From assembly GCF_001676385.1 (NCBI RefSeq), contig NZ_LYVJ01000006.1, positions 1-64,000 of the forward strand: DNA of 64,000 nt, written 5' to 3'. The position numbers and the translations under genes are program-made. The stretch comes from Stenotrophomonas maltophilia. Lineage in GTDB: Bacteria; Pseudomonadota; Gammaproteobacteria; Xanthomonadales; Xanthomonadaceae. Each line of letters starts with the position of its first letter. Positions within the stretch are counted from its first letter, which is position 1. Of this stretch, positions 17,116 through 26,361 are shown in pieces. The notes beneath the pieces are model-generated. The model did not search any database. It was not told the origin of the DNA and worked only from the letters and a program-made list of their open reading frames with translations.

Positions 17116-19617
17116 TCAATGGTTCGCGGCGGGAGCACCCGCCATCGGTGGCTGGAAGCGGCGCAGTCGCAGCGCGTTGCCCAGCACGAACACGCTGGAC
17201 AGCGCCATCGCGCCCGCCGCGAACACCGGGGACAGCAGCACGCCCCAGACCGGGTACAGCACGCCCGCGGCTACCGGAATCAATGCGGCGTTGTAGGCAA
17301 AGGCCCAGAACAGGTTCTGCCGGATGTTGCCCAATGTCGCCTTGGACAGCGCGATGGCATTGGGTACACCCAGCAGATTGCCCGACATCAGCACAACATC
17401 GGCCGACTCCATGGCGATGTCGGTACCGGTGCCGATCGCCAGGCCAACGTCGGCCTCGGCCAGCGCCGGTGCATCGTTGATGCCGTCGCCGACGAACGCC
17501 ACGTGGCCATGCGTGGCCTTCAACCGGCGAACCACGTCGACCTTGCCTGCCGGCAGCACCTCGGCCACCACTTCATCGATGCCCAGCTGGCGCGCGATCG
17601 CCCGAGCAGTACCGGCGTTGTCACCGGTGATCATCGCCACTTTCAGGCCCAGCTGGTGCAGCGCTGCGATCGCGGCCGGCGTGCTCGGCTTGACCGGATC
17701 GGACACCGCGATGATGGCGGCCAGCCTGCCGTCGAGCGCCGCATACAGCGGCGACTTGCCCTGCGTGCCAAGCTCCGCCGCCCGCGCAGCGAACGCGGTG
17801 ACGTCCACGCCAAGATCCCGCATGAAACGATCGGCACCCACTTCGACGCGCGCTCCATCGACACGGGCACGCACGCCCATGCCGGTGACCGACTCGAAAT
17901 CGACCATGGCCGGCAGCACGATGCCCTGCCCGGTCGCCGCATCGACGATGGCGCGGGCAATCGGGTGTTCCGAGCGTGATTCCACTGCGGCCACCGCAGC
18001 CAGCACCACCGCAGGGTCGAGTCCAGGGGCAATTTCCAGATCGGTCAGGCGCGGGCGACCCTCGGTCAGCGTGCCGGTCTTGTCCACCGCCACCACCTGT
18101 GCATCCTTCAGCGACTGCAGCGCTTCGCCCTTGCGGAACAGCACGCCCATCTCGGCACCGCGGCCGGTACCGACCATGATCGAGGTCGGCGTCGCCAGCC
18201 CCATCGCGCACGGACAGGCAATGATCAGCACCGCCACCGCATTGACCAACGCGAAGTTCAGTGCCGGCGACGGGCCGACGATCAGCCAGACCACGAAGGT
18301 CGCCAGCGCGGCCAGCATCACCGCCGGCACGAACCACAGTGTCACCTTGTCGACTATCGCCTGGATCGGCAGCTTCGAGCCCTGCGCCTGTTCGACCATG
18401 CGGATGATCTGTGCCAGCATGGTCTGCGCGCCGACCGCCGTGGCGCGCAGGGTCAGTGCCCCGTTCTGGTTGATGGTGCCGCCGACCACGCTGCTTCCCG
18501 GCTGCTTTTCGACCGGAACCGGTTCCCCGCTGATCATCGATTCATCGACATAGCTGCGGCCCTCAACCACCTCGCCGTCGACCGGCACGCGTTCGCCCGG
18601 GCGCACTTCCAGCACATCACCGGTGACGACTTCATCGACCGGGATATCGATGGCATCGCCACCGCGGATCACATGGGCGACCTTGGCCTGCAGTTTCATC
18701 AGGCGCGTGATCGCCTCGGAGGTACGGCCCTTGGCGCGCGCTTCGAGGAAGCGGCCCAGCAGGATCAGCGCGACGATCACCGCTGCTGCCTCGTAGTACA
18801 CGTGCACCGTGCCCTGCGGCATCAGCTGCGGCAGGAAGGTTGCCACCACCGAGTAGCCGAATGCTGCGCCGGTGCCGACCGCCACCAGCGAGTTCATGTC
18901 CGGTGCAAGCCGCAACAATGCGGGAATCCCTTTCAGGTAGAAACGGCGACCGGGAATAGCCAGTACCAGCGCCGTCAACACGAATTGCAGGTACCAGCTG
19001 ATCTTCATGCCGATCGCGGACATCACCCATTCGTGCATGGCGGGGATGAGGTGCGAGCCCATTTCCAGGGCGAACACCGGCAGCGCCAGCACGCTGGCCA
19101 TGATCAGGTCACGCTTCAACCCGGCCCGCTCGGCGTCCTTCCTGCCCGCGGCATCATCGTCGGATTGAATCCCCGCTCCGATCGGGCGGGCGGCATAGCC
19201 GGCCTTGTCGACGGCGGCCACCAGCGCGTCCAGGTTGGCGACACCGCGCACCGTAGCGCGTTCCGTGGCCAGGTTCACGCTGGCCTGGCTGACACCCGGT
19301 ACCGCCAGCAGCGCGCGCTCGACGCGGCCAACGCAGGAGGCGCAGGTCATGCCCTCCACGGCGAGCTCGGTGGTGGCGGCCGGTACGTCATAGCCCACTC
19401 GTTCCACTGCCTGGATCAGCGCGGCGCGATCGACCGGACCGGACGGATGGATCTCCGCGCGCTCAGTGGCCAGGTTTACCGAGACGCTGCCGACGCCTTC
19501 GACCTTGGACAGCGCCGCCTCGACCCGACCGACACAGCTGGCGCAGGTCATGCCCTCGATGGGCAGGCTGATGGTGTCAGGGCTGGCGTGGGCAACAGTG
19601 GCGCGGGGCGTGCTCAT
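17116..19617 (-). CDS. copA: Cu(I)-exporting P1B-type ATPase CopA
   Basis: An 833-residue inner-membrane Cu(I) exporter. There are two N-terminal HMA domains, each with MTCASC (about residues 23-28 and 90-95). Eight membrane segments are expected; the ion-path CPC motif is at 468-470 (IIACPCAMG). The phosphorylation site is Asp512 in DKTGTLTEG, and [10 protein letters not shown] marks the hinge. These are diagnostic of P1B-1 ATPases. It is followed by cueR and preceded by a MerR-type promoter (19651-19681), so expression should rise with cytosolic copper. Confidence 0.95.
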   Translation of the reverse strand: MSTPRATVAHASPDTISLPIEGMTCASCVGRVEAALSKVEGVGSVSVNLATERAEIHPSGPVDRAALIQAVERVGYDVPAATTELAVEGMTCASCVGRVERALLAVPGVSQASVNLATERATVRGVANLDALVAAVDKAGYAARPIGAGIQSDDDAAGRKDAERAGLKRDLIMASVLALPVFALEMGSHLIPAMHEWVMSAIGMKISWYLQFVLTALVLAIPGRRFYLKGIPALLRLAPDMNSLVAVGTGAAFGYSVVATFLPQLMPQGTVHVYYEAAAVIVALILLGRFLEARAKGRTSEAITRLMKLQAKVAHVIRGGDAIDIPVDEVVTGDVLEVRPGERVPVDGEVVEGRSYVDESMISGEPVPVEKQPGSSVVGGTINQNGALTLRATAVGAQTMLAQIIRMVEQAQGSKLPIQAIVDKVTLWFVPAVMLAALATFVVWLIVGPSPALNFALVNAVAVLIIACPCAMGLATPTSIMVGTGRGAEMGVLFRKGEALQSLKDAQVVAVDKTGTLTEGRPRLTDLEIAPGLDPAVVLAAVAAVESRSEHPIARAIVDAATGQGIVLPAMVDFESVTGMGVRARVDGARVEVGADRFMRDLGVDVTAFAARAAELGTQGKSPLYAALDGRLAAIIAVSDPVKPSTPAAIAALHQLGLKVAMITGDNAGTARAIARQLGIDEVVAEVLPAGKVDVVRRLKATHGHVAFVGDGINDAPALAEADVGLAIGTGTDIAMESADVVLMSGNLLGVPNAIALSKATLGNIRQNLFWAFAYNAALIPVAAGVLYPVWGVLLSPVFAAGAMALSSVFVLGNALRLRRFQPPMAGAPAANH

Positions 19618-19650
19618 GGTCGGATTCCCGGTTTGCGTCTGGATCGGAGC

Positions 19651-19681
19651 AGGCTAAACCTTTCCATCGTGGGAAGGTCAA
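19651..19681 (-). promoter_or_regulatory. CueR-type promoter of copA
   Basis: On the minus strand: -35 TTGACC, a 19-base spacer containing the dyad CCTTCC...GGAAAGG, and -10 TAGCCT. The layout is the same as the promoter at 16310. Confidence 0.8.
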
Positions 19682-19745
19682 ATCTATCCATCCGGGAATC
19701 CTGAACGAGCCCCGCATCCACACGGAGGCATGACCCCACTGCTTC

Positions 19746-19775
19746 GGTGGCGCCGCGACGTGCCCCGGCGCCACC
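19746..19775 (-). terminator. hairpin after TonB receptor 2
   Basis: Ten-base stem GGTGGCGCCG/CGGCGCCACC, 11 bases beyond the receptor stop. There is no U-tract on the minus strand, so the terminator role is tentative. Confidence 0.5.
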
Positions 19776-19785
19776 GCTGTCGCGC

Positions 19786-22743
19786 TCAGAAGGTGAATAC
19801 ATACTCCAGCGCGAACTCGCGACCAACCGCACTCAGCAGGCGGGTCGGCGCGAAGTCGTAGTCCAGCTTGTACGGGTCCTTGTGGTTCCAGCTGGCCGAG
19901 TTGAACACGTTGTTGACATAGACATTGACCTTGGCGCGTTCAGTCAGCTGGTAGCCCAGGTTGAAGTTCCAGGTGATGAACGGCCCGACCCGCCCGTAGT
20001 AGCGCGCCGTCTGCTGGCCGGCATTCGGATTCGGATTGGGTGAGCCGTCCGGACGCGTCGCCGGCTCCAGGCAGTTCAACGACGGGCTGTCGCTGGGCAC
20101 GTAGCCGTCGGCGAACGGCAGGCAGCCGCCGGGGTTGTCCAGGCGGTCGGTACCCCAGTGGTAACGGACGCCCGGCACTGAACCGATGCGGTCGGCATAG
20201 ACGTTGGCGTTCCAGTTGCCGCGTTGCCAGGCCAGGCTTGCACGCAGCTTGCTGCGCAGGTCGCGGTCGCGGCGCTCCGGGTTCGGGTCCGCGGCGTAGC
20301 GCTGTTCCTTGGTGGATATCTGGTTGGTGTAGTTCAGGCCCAGCTGGAAGCTGCCCCACTGCGCCGTCTCCAGGCGGTAGCGCGCAGTCAGGTCGATGCC
20401 GCGCACCTCGCGGCTGGCCAGGTTGAACGGGCCGCGCTCGATCGACACCAGCCGGCCATTGCTGTCACGATTCACGCGGGCCAGGATGCCAGCGCAGTAT
20501 TCGCCACCCGCCGGATTGGCCCACGGCGTGCCGTCCATGTTCTTGCCGGTCAGGCAGCCCGCTTCGCTGGCGAGCACCTCGTCGGCGCCAACGTCGACGA
20601 TCATGTCCTCCAGCTTGATCGCCCAGTAATCCGCACTCACCGAAAGGTTCGGCATCACGTCCCAGACGATGCCCACGGTCCACGAATCACCGGTCTCCGA
20701 ACGCAGCAGCGGCGTGCCGCGCCGGTTCACGTCGAAGGCATACCAGACGTCGGTGTTGCCCACGCCACAGTTGTTGACCAGGTAGGCACCGCTCTGGATG
20801 CAGCGCAGGCGGTCATGGGTCAGCACTTCGGAACTGCTCGGCTGGCCCAGCAGGTAATGCATGTCCGGCGCATGGAAACTGGTGGCATACGAGCCCCGCA
20901 CCAGCAGTGATTCGACCGGGCGCCATTCCAGGCCAACGTTCCAGGTGGTTTCCTTCTGGCTGCCGATATCGAGCGCCTCGCTGCTGTCGTCGGCCTTGTA
21001 GTTGCCATAGCGGTCATAACGCGCTGCCGCCGTGGCGGTCACGCTCTCCAGCAGCGGAATCTTGAACTCGACACCTGCCGAATAGCGGGTGCGCTCGCCA
21101 CCGCCGCGATCGACGTTCTGCAGGTCGAAGTCGATGCCGGCGCGCGGATCGGGACTGAGGTGGTAGCCCTGCTGCGCGACTTCGGCCACCGCAGCGAACG
21201 AGATCGGGCCGGCCCAGCCCTGGAACAGCTCGCCGGTGATGTCCGCCGAGGCCTGGTTGACCCACGACGACGCGCGGTTCCTGGCCACCGTGCCCATCTG
21301 CCAGTACTGGTCCGGGCTGATCGGATTCCACCAGCGCGATTCGTTCAGTGCGTAGATCGCCTCGCCATCGGCGGTAGTGCCCAGCCGCGGGCCGAGGAAG
21401 AAGTCGTACGATTTCTGCTCGTCCACCACGTTCTGCCGCTCTTCCACCCGATAGTAGGAACGCCCCACCGTCGCGCTCCAGTCGAATCGGTCGGCGAGGC
21501 GGCCGCGCAGGCCGGCACTCCAGTCCCAGGAGAGTTCACGATTGGTGTTGCGCAGGGTATCCAGGCCGCCGACCTCGTTCGGGGTGAACTGGCGCACGCC
21601 CAGCACCGGGCGGTTGCGGTTGGCATCCCAGTAGTAGCCGTTGTCATCGTCGATCAGCGAGACGCTGGGCGGATTGGTGCCCCAGATCGCTTCGGAGCGG
21701 TACACCGCCAGGTTGGTCCAGGCCTGCAGGTCGCTGCTGAAATCGAAGGTGGCATACAGGTTGCCGGAAACATTCTCGGCGCCGCCGGTGAGCAGCCAGT
21801 TGGCGTAGTCGGCACTCATGCCACACAGGCGGCCGGTGTTGGTGATGGTGTTGGCGGCGTAGTTGTAGACCAGCCGATCGGCAGTGTAGTACTCGCCGTC
21901 GAACTTCTCGCAGGTGCCGGCAGGCGGTGCCAGGCGCTGGCCGTTGGTCGGGTCGATCAATGCCAGGCCCGAGGTGGGACGGAAGCCAACCTTGCGCTGC
22001 TCCATGTTCCAGGAGGGGTACGGTGCATCGTCGGCGTCGTCCATCTGCGGCCGGTCGCGGCCGAACAGCGGATCGCGCTTGGTGTACTGCAGCGCGTAGG
22101 TCACGCTCCAGTTGTCACCGGTCCTGCCGCCGGCCCAGGACAGATCCCAGGTATCGCGGCCACCTTCGTTGGAGGTGCCACCGCGCACGCGCACTTCGTC
22201 GCCGTCGTAGTTCGTTTTCAGGATCACGTTGACCACGCCGGCGATCGCATCCGAGCCATAGATAGCCGACGCGCCACCGGTCAGCACTTCGATGCGCTCC
22301 ACCGCCGCGGCCGGGATGTTGCCGTAGTTGGAGAAGTTGGTTTCACCGCCATAAGGCAATGGGTAGTCCGCTACGCGCCGACCGTTGACCAGCAGCAGCG
22401 AGCGGTTCGGCCCCATCCCGCGCAGGTTCAGCCCGCTGGCATTGGGCGTGTGCGAGCCCCACTGCGAGGCGGCTTCGACGGTACCGGTCGCTTCAGTGAG
22501 CGTCTTCAGCGCGTCATACACGCTGACGAAGCCCTCCTTCTGGATCTGCTGTGCCGTGATCACGTTGACCGGCGCCGGGCCTTCGACACTGGCGCGCTTG
22601 ATCCGCGAACCGGTGACGGTGACCGCATCGAGATCCTTCGTGGACGAACTGGCGGCTTCCTGCGCGCCGGCGGCCAGGGGCAACAGGGCCAGGACCAGGG
22701 CCTGGGACAGCAGGTGACGACGCTTGCGGATGGGCTGAGCCAT
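19786..22743 (-). CDS. TonB-dependent outer-membrane receptor 2
   Basis: A 985-residue TonB-dependent receptor. A signal peptide (LSQALVLALLPLAAGAQ) precedes a plug domain (about residues 45-170) with the NVITAQQI and LTGGASAIYGSDAIAG motifs typical of the plug, then a long beta-barrel ending in Phe (EYVFTF). It is not a close copy of receptor 1: the TonB-box region, plug and length differ. One TTRGATCGATYCAA-like operator lies upstream, and glk-glycosylasparaginase-cutC follow further upstream on the same strand. A glycan, possibly Asn-linked glycopeptide, is a reasonable cargo, but this is inference. Confidence 0.9.
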   Translation of the reverse strand: MAQPIRKRRHLLSQALVLALLPLAAGAQEAASSSTKDLDAVTVTGSRIKRASVEGPAPVNVITAQQIQKEGFVSVYDALKTLTEATGTVEAASQWGSHTPNASGLNLRGMGPNRSLLLVNGRRVADYPLPYGGETNFSNYGNIPAAAVERIEVLTGGASAIYGSDAIAGVVNVILKTNYDGDEVRVRGGTSNEGGRDTWDLSWAGGRTGDNWSVTYALQYTKRDPLFGRDRPQMDDADDAPYPSWNMEQRKVGFRPTSGLALIDPTNGQRLAPPAGTCEKFDGEYYTADRLVYNYAANTITNTGRLCGMSADYANWLLTGGAENVSGNLYATFDFSSDLQAWTNLAVYRSEAIWGTNPPSVSLIDDDNGYYWDANRNRPVLGVRQFTPNEVGGLDTLRNTNRELSWDWSAGLRGRLADRFDWSATVGRSYYRVEERQNVVDEQKSYDFFLGPRLGTTADGEAIYALNESRWWNPISPDQYWQMGTVARNRASSWVNQASADITGELFQGWAGPISFAAVAEVAQQGYHLSPDPRAGIDFDLQNVDRGGGERTRYSAGVEFKIPLLESVTATAAARYDRYGNYKADDSSEALDIGSQKETTWNVGLEWRPVESLLVRGSYATSFHAPDMHYLLGQPSSSEVLTHDRLRCIQSGAYLVNNCGVGNTDVWYAFDVNRRGTPLLRSETGDSWTVGIVWDVMPNLSVSADYWAIKLEDMIVDVGADEVLASEAGCLTGKNMDGTPWANPAGGEYCAGILARVNRDSNGRLVSIERGPFNLASREVRGIDLTARYRLETAQWGSFQLGLNYTNQISTKEQRYAADPNPERRDRDLRSKLRASLAWQRGNWNANVYADRIGSVPGVRYHWGTDRLDNPGGCLPFADGYVPSDSPSLNCLEPATRPDGSPNPNPNAGQQTARYYGRVGPFITWNFNLGYQLTERAKVNVYVNNVFNSASWNHKDPYKLDYDFAPTRLLSAVGREFALEYVFTF

Positions 22744-22815
22744 GGGTGGTTGCTCTTCGGAAGGGTGGACGCACGGACGGGTGGTGGCGCGGCACTACGA
22801 CGGATCCAGGCACCG

Positions 22816-22836
22816 GGATCGGTCCTGGACCGATCC
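22816..22836. promoter_or_regulatory. inverted repeat before TonB receptor 2
   Basis: GGATCGGTCC, one base, GGACCGATCC: a perfect 10-bp dyad between the predicted operator and the receptor start. It could be a second regulator site or an mRNA hairpin. Confidence 0.45.
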
Positions 22837-22848
22837 GGCACCTCCCCT

Positions 22849-22862
22849 GTGGATCGATCCAA
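22849..22862. promoter_or_regulatory. predicted LacI-type operator 4 (TonB receptor 2)
   Basis: GTGGATCGATCCAA, with the perfect core GGATCGATCC, 106 bases before the receptor start. It differs from the other sites only at the outer left bases. Confidence 0.6.
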
Positions 22863-23067
22863 ACTAAAGCACGGCTGAACCGCTCCGGGCATGCGGCGAC
22901 GCAACAACGGGCCGCGGCATGCCGCTATCGGCTGCCGGTATCGATGAGAATCAAAGGGTTGCGAAACATCGCTGAGGGGACAGCGCACGAATCGATGACA
23001 CCATCGCGACAATCGCGCGCGGAACGGTTTTGTCCGCGTCGTCGCGTGCGGCCGGCAGCGGGTCGTT

Positions 23068-23137
23068 GTAGAGCCGAGCCTGCGCTCGGCTGCTGTGGTT
23101 GGTCGCGAAGAGCAGCCGAGCGTGCGCTCGGCTCTAC
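23068..23137. repeat. paired GTAG (SMAG-type) hairpin repeats
   Basis: GTAGAGCCGAGCCTGCGCTCGG and an inverted partner ending CTCGGCTCTAC, between cutC and TonB receptor 2. The pair separates two expression units in the 406-base gap. The rest of the gap holds the operator and the dyad listed separately. Confidence 0.75.
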
Positions 23138-23149
23138 AGCAGAAGCGGG

Positions 23150-23887
23150 TTACCCTGCGCCGTCCAACGCCTGCCGCAGTGCGGCCACGGTCGCGCTGCT
23201 GGTCTGGCTCCAGTCCGGGTCCAGCCCGCGCAGGGCCGGGTTCTGGAACTGCATGGCCGAGCGCCGCAGGCCCTTGGCGGACGCGTGCAGTTCGGTGCAG
23301 CCGCTCCGGCGCGCAACGGCGGCGATGTTGGCCGGGGCCAATCCGGCGCCGGCCATCACCGTGATACGTCCGGACGCCTGGGTGACCAGGCCCGCCAGCA
23401 CATCGGCACCGGCCTCGGCGCTGACCTGGCCGCCCGAGGTCAGCACGCGCTGGCAACCCAGTCCGATCACCTGCTCCAGCGCTGCCGGCAGGTCGCGGGC
23501 AGCGTCGAAGGCGCGATGGAAGGTCACCTGCAACGGCCCGGCGGCCTGCACCAGCTCGCGGCACAGCGCCAGATCGATGCCGCCCTGCACATCCAGCGCG
23601 CCGATCACCACGCCATCGCAGCCCAGCGCTCGGCACTGCGCGATGTCACGCAACATCAGCTCGGTTTCCAGCGCGTCGTAGTGGAAGTCGCCCGGGCGTG
23701 GCCGCACCAGCACAAACAGCGAGATCGACAGGCGCTCGCGGGCGACCGCGATGCTGGCGAACGACGGCGTGGTTCCGCCCTCGGCCAGGTTGTCGAACAG
23801 CTCGATACGGTCGGCGCCGCCGGCCTGCGCGGCCAGCGCCGACGCCAGCGAGTTGCTGGCGATTTCCAGAGTGAACCGCGTGCTCAC
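23150..23887 (-). CDS. cutC: CutC family protein
   Basis: A 245-residue TIM-barrel protein of the CutC family (EIASNSLASALAAQAGGADRIELF; VLVRPRPGDFHY; LTSGGQ; HASAKG). CutC was named for copper tolerance in E. coli, a role later disputed. The GTG start at 23887 overlaps the glycosylasparaginase stop as GTGA, so the two are translationally coupled. Here it belongs to a glycan regulon and not to the copper genes 4 kb away, and its true activity is open. No signal peptide, so cytosolic. Confidence 0.88.
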   Translation of the reverse strand: MSTRFTLEIASNSLASALAAQAGGADRIELFDNLAEGGTTPSFASIAVARERLSISLFVLVRPRPGDFHYDALETELMLRDIAQCRALGCDGVVIGALDVQGGIDLALCRELVQAAGPLQVTFHRAFDAARDLPAALEQVIGLGCQRVLTSGGQVSAEAGADVLAGLVTQASGRITVMAGAGLAPANIAAVARRSGCTELHASAKGLRRSAMQFQNPALRGLDPDWSQTSSATVAALRQALDGAG

Positions 23888-24882
23888 GCCTGGGTGCTCG
23901 TGTAGATCGACGGCGAATCGCGCAGGTCGTCCTGGCGCTGCGCATCGCACACCGCGTAGACGAAGCCGCGATGCAACGCGCAGGCGCCCACCTCGCCCTG
24001 CTTGTTCATGGCCAGGAAGCACACCTGCAATGTTTTGCTCGCTTCGGGGCGCTTGCGCACCACGCGGTCGATTGCTTCGCGGCAGGCCTGTGCCGGCGAG
24101 CGCCCCTGGCGCATCAGCTCGACCACCAGGAACGAGGCGGCGTTGCGGATCATCTCCTCACCCACGCCCGAGGCGGTGGCCGCACCCACTTCGTTGTCGA
24201 CATACAGGCCGGCACCGATGATCGGGCTGTCGCCCACGCGTCCGTGCAGTTTCCAGGCCATGCCACTGGTGGTGCAGGCACCGGCCAGATGGCCCTTGGC
24301 ATCCAGCGCCAGCATGCCGATGGTGTCGTGGTTGTCGCTGTTGCCGGGAATGCCACGGCGCTCGGCATTGATCTGCGGCTGGTACTTCTCGGTCTTCAGC
24401 CACTCGCGCCAGGCCGCTTCGGCCTGCGGTGTCAGCAGGTGCCTGCGCTCGAAGCCCTGCTGCACCGCGAACTGCTGCGCGCCCTCGCCCACCAGCAGCA
24501 CGTGCGGGCTGTTCTCCATCACTTTCCGGGCCACTGAGACCGGGTGCAGGATGTCGACCAGCGCAGCCACCGCACCACAACGGCCATCGCCATCCATGAT
24601 GCTCGCATCCAGGCTCAGCACGCCGTCGCGATCCGGATTACCGCAATGGCCGACGGTAGGGTTGCACAGCTCGCTCTCGGCCCAGCGTGCACCGGCTTCG
24701 ACTGCATCCAGTGCGGTGCCACCCTGCGCCAGCACCTTCCATGCGGCCTGGTTGGCCGGCACGCCGAAGTCCCAGGTGGAAACCACCCTCGCCCCACCCT
24801 GCGTGCGCGCCTGCACGACCGGCAAGGCCGCCATGCCTGCGGCCAGCGCACCGGCCTGCAGGAACTGCCTGCGATCCACCAT
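23884..24882 (-). CDS. N4-(beta-N-acetylglucosaminyl)-L-asparaginase, Tat-exported
   Basis: A 332-residue Ntn-hydrolase of the glycosylasparaginase family. It splits the GlcNAc-Asn bond left when N-glycoproteins are degraded. Autocleavage is expected before Thr187 in HDTIGM, the signature that separates glycosylasparaginases from plain isoaspartyl peptidases; RVGDSPIIGAGLY and ATASGVGEE are further active-site segments. The N terminus DRRQFLQAGALAAG is a twin-arginine signal, so the enzyme is probably exported folded to the periplasm. It lies 51 bases after glk and overlaps cutC. Confidence 0.9.
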   Translation of the reverse strand: MVDRRQFLQAGALAAGMAALPVVQARTQGGARVVSTWDFGVPANQAAWKVLAQGGTALDAVEAGARWAESELCNPTVGHCGNPDRDGVLSLDASIMDGDGRCGAVAALVDILHPVSVARKVMENSPHVLLVGEGAQQFAVQQGFERRHLLTPQAEAAWREWLKTEKYQPQINAERRGIPGNSDNHDTIGMLALDAKGHLAGACTTSGMAWKLHGRVGDSPIIGAGLYVDNEVGAATASGVGEEMIRNAASFLVVELMRQGRSPAQACREAIDRVVRKRPEASKTLQVCFLAMNKQGEVGACALHRGFVYAVCDAQRQDDLRDSPSIYTSTQA

Positions 24883-24933
24883 CTTCCCCTCCCAGTCTGC
24901 AATGCGCGGCCGGCCCGATGCCGGTCGCAGCGA

Positions 24934-25956
24934 TCAGTCGTGCAGCGGCTGCCGCGCGGCATGCCAGACGGCCGCGCCGATCACGCCCAGATGGCCATGC
25001 TCCACCCGCCATACCGGTATCTGGCGCAGCACCTCGGCCAGCACCCCTTTGTTGAGGAAGCGCTCGCGGAAGCGGCCGTCGGCCAGGAAGTCCTGCACAT
25101 GCGCGGAAATGCCACCGGCCAGGTATACCGAACGCGCGCCGACGGTGATGGCCGCATCGCCGGCCAGGCTGCCCAGCCAGGCGCAGAACACCTGCAGTGT
25201 TTCAACCGCCAGCGGGTCCTCGCCGCTGCGCGCGGCACCGATCAGGGCCTCGGTGCTGCTCCATACCGGCGTGACGCCACGCAGCTCGCACAGGCACGGA
25301 TACAGGTTCATCAGGCCGCTGCCCGACAGCACACGCTCGTTATCCACGTGCGGCCAGCGCTGCAGCAGCTGGCCCAGCACCTGCAGCTCCAGCGCATTGC
25401 CAGCGCCAAGCGCGGCATGGCCGATTTCGCTGGCCAGCACCGGTCGCTCGCCATCGGCGAAACGCAACGCCGCGCCAAGGCCGGTGCCGGCACCCAGTAC
25501 CAGCGCCGGAAACGCCTGTGCCGGATCGGCGTCGCCGTTCAACGGCACCAGCGTGTCGGCCTGCAGGTAAGGAATGGCCAGTGCCACCGCTTCGAAATCA
25601 TTGATCAGCTGCAGATCGTGCAGCCCGGACTGGGCGCGGGTGGCCGACAGTGAAACCGTCCACGGCAGGTTGGAATTGATCAGCACATCGCGATCGAGCA
25701 CGCCGGCGATGGCGACGACCGCAGCCTGCACCGGCTGGCCAAGGCCGGCGATGAAGTCGGCCAGGATCGCAGCCAGGCTGGGGTGCTCGGCGCAGGCATA
25801 GGTGCGATGGCTGCCCAGCAGCGGCGCCTGCCCCGGCTGGGTTTCGGCGAGCGCCAGGCGTGCGAAGGTGCCGCCGACATCGGCGACGACGAGACTGCGC
25901 GGAAGACCGCCGCGGGCGGAGTCGGGGGAAACCGGAGACGCTGCTGCGATGGTCAC
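24934..25956 (-). CDS. glk: glucokinase (Glk family)
   Basis: A 340-residue hexokinase-fold kinase of the bacterial Glk family (not ROK). VVADVGGTFARLAL is the phosphate-1 loop, LINDFEAVA contains the catalytic Asp, and VLGAGTGLGAAL is the phosphate-2 segment. It phosphorylates glucose with ATP in the cytosol; activity on mannose or GlcNAc cannot be excluded and would suit this regulon. A predicted LacI-type operator lies 11 bases upstream of the ATG. It is the first gene of glk-glycosylasparaginase-cutC. Confidence 0.88.
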   Translation of the reverse strand: MTIAAASPVSPDSARGGLPRSLVVADVGGTFARLALAETQPGQAPLLGSHRTYACAEHPSLAAILADFIAGLGQPVQAAVVAIAGVLDRDVLINSNLPWTVSLSATRAQSGLHDLQLINDFEAVALAIPYLQADTLVPLNGDADPAQAFPALVLGAGTGLGAALRFADGERPVLASEIGHAALGAGNALELQVLGQLLQRWPHVDNERVLSGSGLMNLYPCLCELRGVTPVWSSTEALIGAARSGEDPLAVETLQVFCAWLGSLAGDAAITVGARSVYLAGGISAHVQDFLADGRFRERFLNKGVLAEVLRQIPVWRVEHGHLGVIGAAVWHAARQPLHD

Positions 25957-25966
25957 GCTGGCCTGC

Positions 25967-25980
25967 TTGGATCGATTGAA
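25967..25980. promoter_or_regulatory. predicted LacI-type operator 5 (glk operon)
   Basis: TTGGATCGATTGAA, ending 11 bases before the glk start on the minus strand. It is close enough to block transcription or early elongation. Confidence 0.6.
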
Positions 25981-26040
25981 TCGGCCCGATTCTCAGGCAT
26001 CGGGGCGGCTTTGCCTAGCGCGGCGGTGGTTCAGGTTGGC

Positions 26041-26325
26041 TTACATGCCTTCCTGTTCGGCCACCTGCACGCCGTCCACCAGCACGCGCAGCCGCTGCGG
26101 GCGAAAGCCGGCGAACAGCAGCGGCCGGGTGCGCTCGACCAGGACTTCGTGCCCGGCGATGTGGCGCAGCCACGACTGTACCAGCGAGAACGAGAAGTGG
26201 GTGCCCGGATGCAGCGGATGCTGCACCCAGACCTTTTCGCTGGCGCTCTGCAGCAGCATTGCGCCGGTAAACCAGTGGCGACTGAGGGTCACCGGCGTGG
26301 TGCCGGCCATGAAGCGGATATCCAT
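26041..26325 (-). CDS. small protein of unknown function
   Basis: A 94-residue protein I do not recognise. It begins MDIRFMAGTTPVTLSRHWFT and is rich in aromatic and basic residues, with no signal peptide, membrane segment or Cys pairs. The ATG at 26325 has AAAGGAA upstream and is preferred to one at 26352. It lies 37 bases after the metallophosphoesterase gene on the same strand and may be co-transcribed with it. Confidence 0.65.
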   Translation of the reverse strand: MDIRFMAGTTPVTLSRHWFTGAMLLQSASEKVWVQHPLHPGTHFSFSLVQSWLRHIAGHEVLVERTRPLLFAGFRPQRLRVLVDGVQVAEQEGM

Positions 26326-26361
26326 GCGGGGTTCCTTTCGCGGGTGCGGCAATGCCGCGGA

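Noticed and set aside
23068..23137. Arrays of similar hairpins as a possible CRISPR.
   Set aside because: The units are isolated inverted pairs with GTAG heads at gene ends, with no regular spacers and no cas genes in the window.
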